From Saxidomus purpurata (lineage: Eukaryota; Mollusca; Bivalvia; Venerida; Veneridae): a stretch of DNA of 64,000 nt. The notes below the pieces were generated by a model. The model did no database searches. It saw nothing but the letters and a program-made list of their open reading frames with translations, and was not told where the DNA came from. Made by a program: the position numbers and the translations under genes. Numbering within the stretch: position 1 is the first letter of the stretch; each line of letters starts with the position of its first letter. Below are positions 57,729 through 64,000 of the stretch, in pieces. The DNA lies in NCBI GenBank assembly GCA_022818135.1, contig JAFMSR010000001.1, positions 8,656,334-8,720,333 on the forward strand, written 5' to 3'.

Positions 57729-58529
57729 AAAGAATGCCCACTAAACAAATCTTGTTCAAGTCCTTCTTGTTTTGGTAAAAACCATGCTTCATTACCATGC
57801 TGCTGAGATTGAACAACAGTGATAACACGCATGTATTTTCATGCCTTCAGTTATTAACAAACAGGGCAAGATAGCCACGTTTGCTCACCTGAGCTCATTA
57901 ATCTTAGGCCATAAATTTGAACAGAAACTGAGAGTTGGATCTTTGCCAAACAGACCTTAGAGGGTTATCAATCTATCTCGGATGCTTGATCGGCCTTCTT
58001 CTAGGAAACATTAAAGACCTTTTACTTAAATCAATTTACTTATCAAGGACGCTTGATCGGACTGATTTTAGAAAGAAATAAAGATCTATTAGTTAAATTG
58101 CAACAGGCAAATCTTTTTGAAATGCAACAAATCAGATTCAGAATAATTTAAAGCATAACTGTTTTTCTACAGTCAAGCATGGCAGTCATTTTGTACACTG
58201 ACATTGGATAAAATTGATAAAATTGTCACAGGAAGTGGTCAAACAAACGAAGTTGGCAAATGCAAAGATATAGCAATGCAAGTTTGATGACATACCGACA
58301 GACGGATAAATCATGATCACAATTATAGCTTGAGTTTGTTTTCAACTCAAGGGAGATAACAACCATGCTGTTGATCACCAAACAGCGAGCTAACTTGCAA
58401 CTTTACCCCGTATCGTAACTTTCCGCTGATTACATTTAGGCAAGTATGATTTAGGAGCTGGAATTTTACTCCCAGCCGACCTTCTGTTATTGGTTACGCT
58501 CTCTACAATTATGACAGTGGTCTGTTTAC

Positions 58530-58645
58530 CGAACGTGCCATGGGTTTTGGAGTCGTCAATTTAATCGGCTTTCCTTCTGGAATCGGACTCTTTGGAAGGT
58601 CAAAGTTTGACCAGCAGCGCCGCAGAGTTTTAGGCGTTCTAGGGC
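58530..58645 (-). CDS. Exon 25: PRTPKTLRRCWSNFDLPKSP
   Basis: 2 bases plus 38 codons, acceptor AACTGTAG, donor TCG|GTAAAC. Basic, Pro-rich; ends TTPKPMARS. No downstream partner is found before the gap. Confidence 0.58.
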
Positions 58646-61600
58646 CTACAGTTAGCAATATCACATAAAGCATACTAAAGGAAATAATCATGAAAGCTAA
58701 AAATGTCAGTCAAAATTGAAATTTACATAAAAATATGGCCAAGCCTAAAAAGCTCCTTTCAAGCTATTTTGAATGGAGGGATTGCCAATTTCCACCTCCA
58801 ACGTTAATGACAGAACCAAAGCTTGAAGCATGGTGCAGAAAGCAGGCCAAAGAATGGACCTGCAATCTGTGGGTACTACTATTATATGTAAGAAATGCTT
58901 CTTTTTGTCACAACCACATAATGAAGTTAACTATGAAAAGAAAACCAAACCAATGATATAAACACAGTACAGAAAAACTAGCAGTATTTTGTACTTGGCC
59001 TTATTCTTTTATACAGTTCAATAACTATTTTCTTAATACTTGGCTTTTTTATTTTTGTACTAATGTGAAAACTATGGTCATGCTACCTAATCCACACTAC
59101 ATAACTTTTATATAAATTTGAAATAGTATAAATTAATGCAAGAATACAACTGCAATTCTACAAATTAAAGTTTAAAATATACAATGTACTTCAAGTTTGC
59201 TAAAAAAAATATGTGTACGGCCAGCACCCCATGCTTAAAAATAAGACACATGCTATGAAAATTAATGTTTTTTTTTTCTTTTTCACACAAAAGGAAAGTT
59301 CTTTTAGTTCACTTTCAATAATTTCATTCCATTTTAAAAGAAGTCTATAGAGTTGCTTGGAGTGTGCTTCCTGGGAGAGCAACCAGTACATGCACAGCAG
59401 TGCGTTATTGATCCTCACCAGGCTTTGAACCTTAAACATCCAGGTTGAGCACTCCACACAATCACTAGTATTTTTCCCTCATATTTTGTTATTTAAGATT
59501 ATCTTAAGTCAACAAGCTTAGCAAGAATGCCTTTACTATTTCAACAATCACATTTTCAAGTTTAGAAGCTCAGCAGAAATTCTGTAACCATTTTTAGTTA
59601 GAATGCCCTTATTTTAATACAGAGGCCATTTCTTCATGACAGTAAATCATTATTTCTGTGCTAAGGGTATAAGCTGATATATGTAAATTTCATAAAGATA
59701 ATACCAAGTAACATGTTTAAATTATGCATCACAAAATAGTGTTAAACTTAATCTGTGATAGAAAATGTGGCAAATGTAAACTTGTGTGTGAAAATGTGGC
59801 AAATGAAAACTTGTGATAGAAAATGTGGCAAATGTAAAATTGTATGTGAAAATGTGACAAGTATTCTGGCACTCATACAAAACTGTGATGTTATAATGAA
59901 AATACAGTTTTTTTTCTTATTTACCGTAGGTAAACATACAAAGTGATAAAATGCTACGTACTGGGAGGTGGGTCTGGCTGTTCTCTAAGATGTAACGCCA
60001 CGTTTGTGGGAGTGTTTTCCTCACTTCCATGTCTTGACCGATTGCCCTGAAAGGTATTGTTATAGATTAGGTCTAACTTATATGACCTTCGACGCGCGAA
60101 AATGTACCTTCGGACATTTGTTACATTATTCGACAATAATTGATAAAAAAACTCATAAAATTTACATTTTTGTCACCCTCTTTAAATGCAAAATCAATGT
60201 TAAAAACTGACAACCACTATATTTTCCTTAACAGAAACATACTATTGGCTTCAAAATCCTCCAAGACCATTACTATGGCAACAGCGATTTAAAATGATTC
60301 TTTTTTTTATTTTGGCTATACCTTATGAAAAAAGGCATATCGTGGAAAGAAGACATGATATAGCTCACCAGATATGATATATATTGAAAGAGTATATAAT
60401 GTTGCAACCAAAAATAAATGATGCTGTTAGGAAATGATTACCGGAATAGTTTACTGCCAATGTGAATTGAAGTGAGTTTTGACGTCAAATTGTGGTATGT
60501 GACGTCATTTTTAGAGTGATAAATGACGCCTTAGTTATACTTTTTTAACAGTTGTAGTTTTGTATGTACTGGACTCAGGTAACTGAAATTTTCCAATATT
60601 GATATTAAAATATTGTTTATTCCAAATATACAAGAAAGCTAGTTTCCAAGTATTTTGTCCGAAGACCCATTTTCCCGTGTCGATGGTCATATGCAAGTCT
60701 TCTGCGAAGGTCTGAATGTCATTAATGTATCAACAATGAAATGGGGGCTCAAACTGACATTTAAAATTTGCATGATTGTATGGTCAAACTTGTGAACAAA
60801 AACAACCCATGGAAAACCTTACACCTGGTCTTAGTTCACAGGTCTTCATTTGCAGGTGATTATCAAAGATCAATATTCCAAAATTTTGTCCTTCATCAGG
60901 TAGTCTTTATTAAGACATGGTCATTTATACAACATTTGAGTGTACATGTAAATATCTATAAAAGTCTGCAGATTTAACTGTTACTGCAGAGCCAAAACAT
61001 TTGCTAAATCATCAATTTTTGCGAGTTGTAAGTATTTTAGTGAAATTTTGAAAGCCTAGAGACTAGAATGTATAAGAATATTATTGTGTAGAAAGTTAAT
61101 GTAAACATGAAGTGGAAGACAGATGACCACCACGAATATTGCAAAAATTAAAAGCCCGCCAATATTTCTACATTATCAGTATTTACCTGATTATTCGGTG
61201 TGGGAGTGCTGTCAAGCTTTGGGGATGTGGGTGAGGAATGGGGTTCAGTGAAGGGGTCATCTCCATCAGTCTCAGGGCTCTCCTGCTTCCATCCCATCTG
61301 AAATGGAGGGATCAGACAGGGTAATGTTGGTGCATTTTGTGCAGCATGGATTTACAAGTGATATATTAGTATATTGGATAAAACAAGCCTGAAATACTGA
61401 AATACAGTTGAACCTGGTTCAGATGCCACCTGGTTTAACCAGAAAATTCTGTAAAAACCAAAACAGTTACAGACATATTCTATTAAAGTTGCAACTTTTT
61501 TGCATCCTTGAGTTGGCTGTCTTAACAGAAGGTTAAATGTATAAGCAAACTTTACATAATTAAAAGATGTTTGTAGCTTGAGGCAAAAAATTATAATTTA

Positions 61601-63238
61601 GTCATTTTACTGTAAACTAGGTAATTTTCACATGACAGAAATGTTCACGATTTGTGAGCAGACAGACTTATTCATGAATTCTTAATTAACAAAAGGAGAA
61701 TTCTCTAATTCTCTAATTTCACAATATTTTTAAATTAGGGAAGTGGGAAATTCTCGAAAATAGCGAATTGCAAATATCACCTAATTTACAGTAGTTCATG
61801 TTATAAATTACATAGCTCTTAAACTGGAAAGAGATTATCAGAAAACATTACAAAGATATGACTGATAAGCAAAGCCTAAAATAAACACAGCGTCAGTGGC
61901 CATACTATCTTTCCTGCATATTTTGTTTACTTACTGCCATAAGCATCTTTCTACTTTCATCCAGATTTCTTGCCATGTCATCTCTCCTTCTCTGGACAGA
62001 CTGAAAACCATGATAAAAATACATTGTTCATTTTATTTCAACTTTAAAATAAATGACTCATTTTTCCTGAGACAGTAAACTGATAAAGTTATGAAGACAC
62101 AACATAACAACTTGAAACAAAAAATACACAGACACAAGAATCTTGACTCAAAGAATGCACTTTGACAAAAATTCAAAACATAAAACTTCTAACTGTAATT
62201 TCATTTTTGCTGACAATTTCCCACTTGAATAACATTATTGAAAATTTATCTTTTCGGTAAACAGTTAGCAATATAAACGAAACGGCATCTAAAAAGAGTT
62301 TTCTCATTTACATAAGCTATATTCAAGCATTCTGAACAAACTATCTCTTACACTGATTATACTGCTGTGTAATATTTGGCCAACTACAAAATTATCATAA
62401 TTATAAAGTACTATTTAAACTTTCCATTTGTTGTCCAAAAAAAATCTCTTATTTCTTCTTTTGTTTTTGGGTTACTTAACTTCAGCAGACCTGAAAACTG
62501 TATTTCTTTGCGATAATGTAATTTTCTGTAACCAAGTTTCCAATACCCAGAATGATACATACATGTACAAAACATGAGGGGAAATTCTTTCATTATTAGT
62601 ACTTCGAAATAAAAGAAATGCCGTAAGGGGATGACTTGCTTGAAATTTATATTTAAGTACAGGAAATGAGTGGAGAGGGGTTAGGGGTTAGTATGAAAAC
62701 GTGATATGAAATAACCTGAGACTATTACAGGTAAAAATCATGAAACTTTGTGTACAAGGTTATCCTAGCTCTACAGAAATGTGGTCTTAGTAGAAACAGT
62801 GCATTGTGATGTCATGGAAATGTGATGTCATGGAAAACACACTTAGGATAGAAGTTAAATATCAATTTATAAACTTGAAAATGTCAGGATAAAATATAAA
62901 TGTACATACTTTCTGTTCTTTTTTCTATTAAATAAAAGACAAACTACAAATGTACTTAATTATAGTAAAGGATTCCTCTTACATCTGAGTCTTGAGAAAC
63001 TCAGTCAAATCAGATGTGTGTGTCAGTGATCAACAATGTATATGAATGCTTTAAAAACAAAACCAACCGTTTAAAAAGGTGATAATTAACCATTTCTCTT
63101 TTCTTCATTTCAAGACTTACAGATTTCTCACAAATGATGGGGATTCTAGTACCACTCTGTCCCTGGGGTCAATGTTTAGGCAAACTGCCCCTTCATCATG
63201 GACCATACTGGCGGAACCAGCAGAAAAATCTATAGGGT
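58530..63238 (-). CDS. Probable C-terminal exons 21-25 of the WDR62/MAPKBP1-like gene (contig D)
   Basis: Five minus-strand exons form one open chain of 161 codons: 63238-63132, 62000-61935, 61297-61187, 60046-59962, 58645-58530. All borders are GT/AG and phases match throughout (1-0, 0-0, 0-0, 0-1, 1-0). The product is disordered, Ser/Thr/Pro-rich, with a basic-acidic helix RRRDDMARNLDESRKMLMAM and a PRTPKTLRRCWSNFDLPKSP segment. The first exon needs exactly one base from its predecessor, which is what exon 8266-8422 on contig A supplies. The assignment to the WDR62/MAPKBP1 gene is inferred from phase, disordered composition and scaffold neighbourhood, not from a family motif I recognise. 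It could instead be a separate gene. No terminal exon or stop was found before the gap at 57728. Confidence 0.6.
59338..59460 (-). mobile_element. Degenerate SINE-like fragment
   Basis: Minus strand GTGGAGTGCTCAACCTGGAT and GGTTCAAAGCCTGG recall a decayed tRNA-like promoter, followed by a CTCTCCCAGGAAGCACACT body similar to family 2. Confidence 0.35.
59752..59864. repeat. AAAATGTGGCAAATG tandem repeat
   Basis: Four units of about 30 bp (GAAAATGTGGCAAATGTAAA variants), organised as two 62-bp doublets. The short ORF through it is repeat-driven. Confidence 0.8.
59962..60046 (-). CDS. Exon 24: SRHGSEENTPTNVALHLREQ
   Basis: 28 codons plus 1 base, acceptor CTTTCAG, donor A|GTACGT. The phase-1 donor completes an AGC Ser codon with the next exon. 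Confidence 0.58.
61187..61297 (-). CDS. Exon 23: Ser/Thr/Pro-rich, PTSPKLDSTPTPN
   Basis: 37 codons, phase 0 to 0, acceptor CATTTCAG, donor CAG|GTAAAT. Begins MGWKQESPETDGDDPF; SP and TP dipeptides suggest phosphorylated disorder. Confidence 0.65.
61935..62000 (-). CDS. Exon 22: basic-acidic helix RRRDDMARNLDES
   Basis: 22 codons, phase 0 to 0, acceptor GTTTTCAG, donor GCA|GTAAGT. The frame SVQRRRDDMARNLDESRKML reads into the next exon. Confidence 0.62.
63132..63238 (-). CDS. Exon 21: NIDPRDRVVLESPSF
   Basis: Acceptor TTGTATAG, 2 bases plus 35 codons, donor TTT|GTGAGA (phase 0). A second donor, CT|GTAAGT, lies 9 bases downstream, but it gives a frame that does not fit the next four exons as well. 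Confidence 0.55.
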
Positions 63239-64000
63239 CTATACAAAGTTAGGGTTATAAACAAGCATGCCTCTATATAAGAAACCCAGCCATACTTTTA
63301 GATATATAATAAAATTATACATAAATACACATCTCACAAATACTAAATGTAATTTAAGCTTAACTAAGGAATTGTCAAAAACAACAACACAATAGCATAA
63401 AACAGGTGAAAACAATTGAAACTAAGCTTCGAGATTGAAACACAAAGTTAAATATTATGAAGTACATTCTATTTAGGTCTTTTTTTCTCAAAATCAACTG
63501 CTCAGTCACACTGCCAAGACCAGAAATAACAACCTTAATGTGAAATTGGCCAAGATGTCATCTGAAGGTTTGTCTTTTTTAGAAATGGCGGCCATTTTGT
63601 GCAGTGGAGCGATATTGTTGGAGCACTTTTAGAAGAGGATCATCCAAGCAAAAATCCTGTGTTATGGTTCATAGAAATTGGACCAGTGGTTAAGGGCATG
63701 TCATTTACATGGCTCTGGCACCTATTTTGTACCATTAAGAGGAATAATTTGCGCACTTTTGGTAGAGGACCATCCAAGCAACAATCCTGTGAAGTTGACC
63801 CTGTGGTTAAGGAAGAGATGTTGATTAAAGGTTTTTCTATTTTTAGTTTTGTCGGCCATTTCGTGCATTGAAGCTTAAGCGTTTGAGCAATTTTGGTAGA
63901 GGACCACCCTCTTACAATGACCTTTATATGGTTCCTGTCTCCAAATGATACAAAGTGAGGAAGTCAACAAATCCAGGTACATACAAATTTACACGCCCTA

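Noticed and set aside
57164..57832. Open frames across the third N gap
   Set aside because: Artefact of N translation.
58400..58509. Open minus-strand frame SVTNNRRSAGSKIPAPKSYL just downstream of exon 25
   Set aside because: Looks coding-like, but joining it to exon 25 in frame needs an intron of only about 29 bases, and reading through hits a stop; left unassigned.
63599..63871. 90-codon plus-strand ORF at the right edge
   Set aside because: Repeated AGAGGA(C/T)CATCCAAGCAA and GTGGTTAAGG words show it is a dispersed noncoding repeat.

Overview
The window is eukaryotic genomic DNA: AT-rich, gene-poor, with short exons bounded by GT/AG introns and many dispersed repeats. It most likely comes from a bivalve or other lophotrochozoan mollusc. 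This rests on three things: a RING-less B-box/coiled-coil/propeller gene of the kind expanded in bivalves, a 'pearl'/Helentron-like element with ten tandem 146-bp repeats, and several tRNA-derived SINE families. The species cannot be named from the sequence alone.

Three runs of exactly 500 N (19902-20401, 39559-40058, 57229-57728) cut the window into four contigs, called here A (1-19901), B (20402-39558), C (40059-57228) and D (57729-64000). Fixed-size gaps are what a scaffolder inserts, so order and orientation across them are not established. All four contigs carry exons of one gene family, the WDR62/MAPKBP1 tandem-WD40 JNK-scaffold proteins, but in alternating orientation. C holds the first two exons on +. 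B holds fifteen WD40 exons on -. A holds a second copy of the last seven of those exons plus two further ones on +. D holds five low-complexity exons on - that continue the reading frame. Splice phases fit the chain C(+), reverse of B, A(+), reverse of D, with only one expected exon (called exon 3) unseen. About 985 codons of the gene can be followed.

A from its left edge to about 6.07 kb is an inverted near-copy of B from 20402 to about 29025. Every exon difference I could see is silent, while the introns carry substitutions and indels. B carries two mobile-element insertions whose empty target sites are visible in A: a TTAA-flanked MITE and the 146-bp-repeat element. Homology runs up to B's contig end. 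The simplest reading is two haplotypes of one locus, both kept in the assembly and placed head to head. A genuine large inverted duplication is the alternative.

Other content: contig A between 8.4 and 19.9 kb has a 166-bp tandem repeat, a fold-back element and three candidate alternative first exons. Contig B introns contain a mariner-like MITE and SINEs. Contig C has a single-exon TRIM-like gene cut by a gap (40059-41478, -), Asp/Gly-rich ORFs of doubtful status, a minisatellite, and an 819-bp terminal-inverted-repeat element with a repeating CCGCGG motif. No rRNA, functional tRNA or CRISPR was seen. Nothing prokaryotic or viral was recognised.
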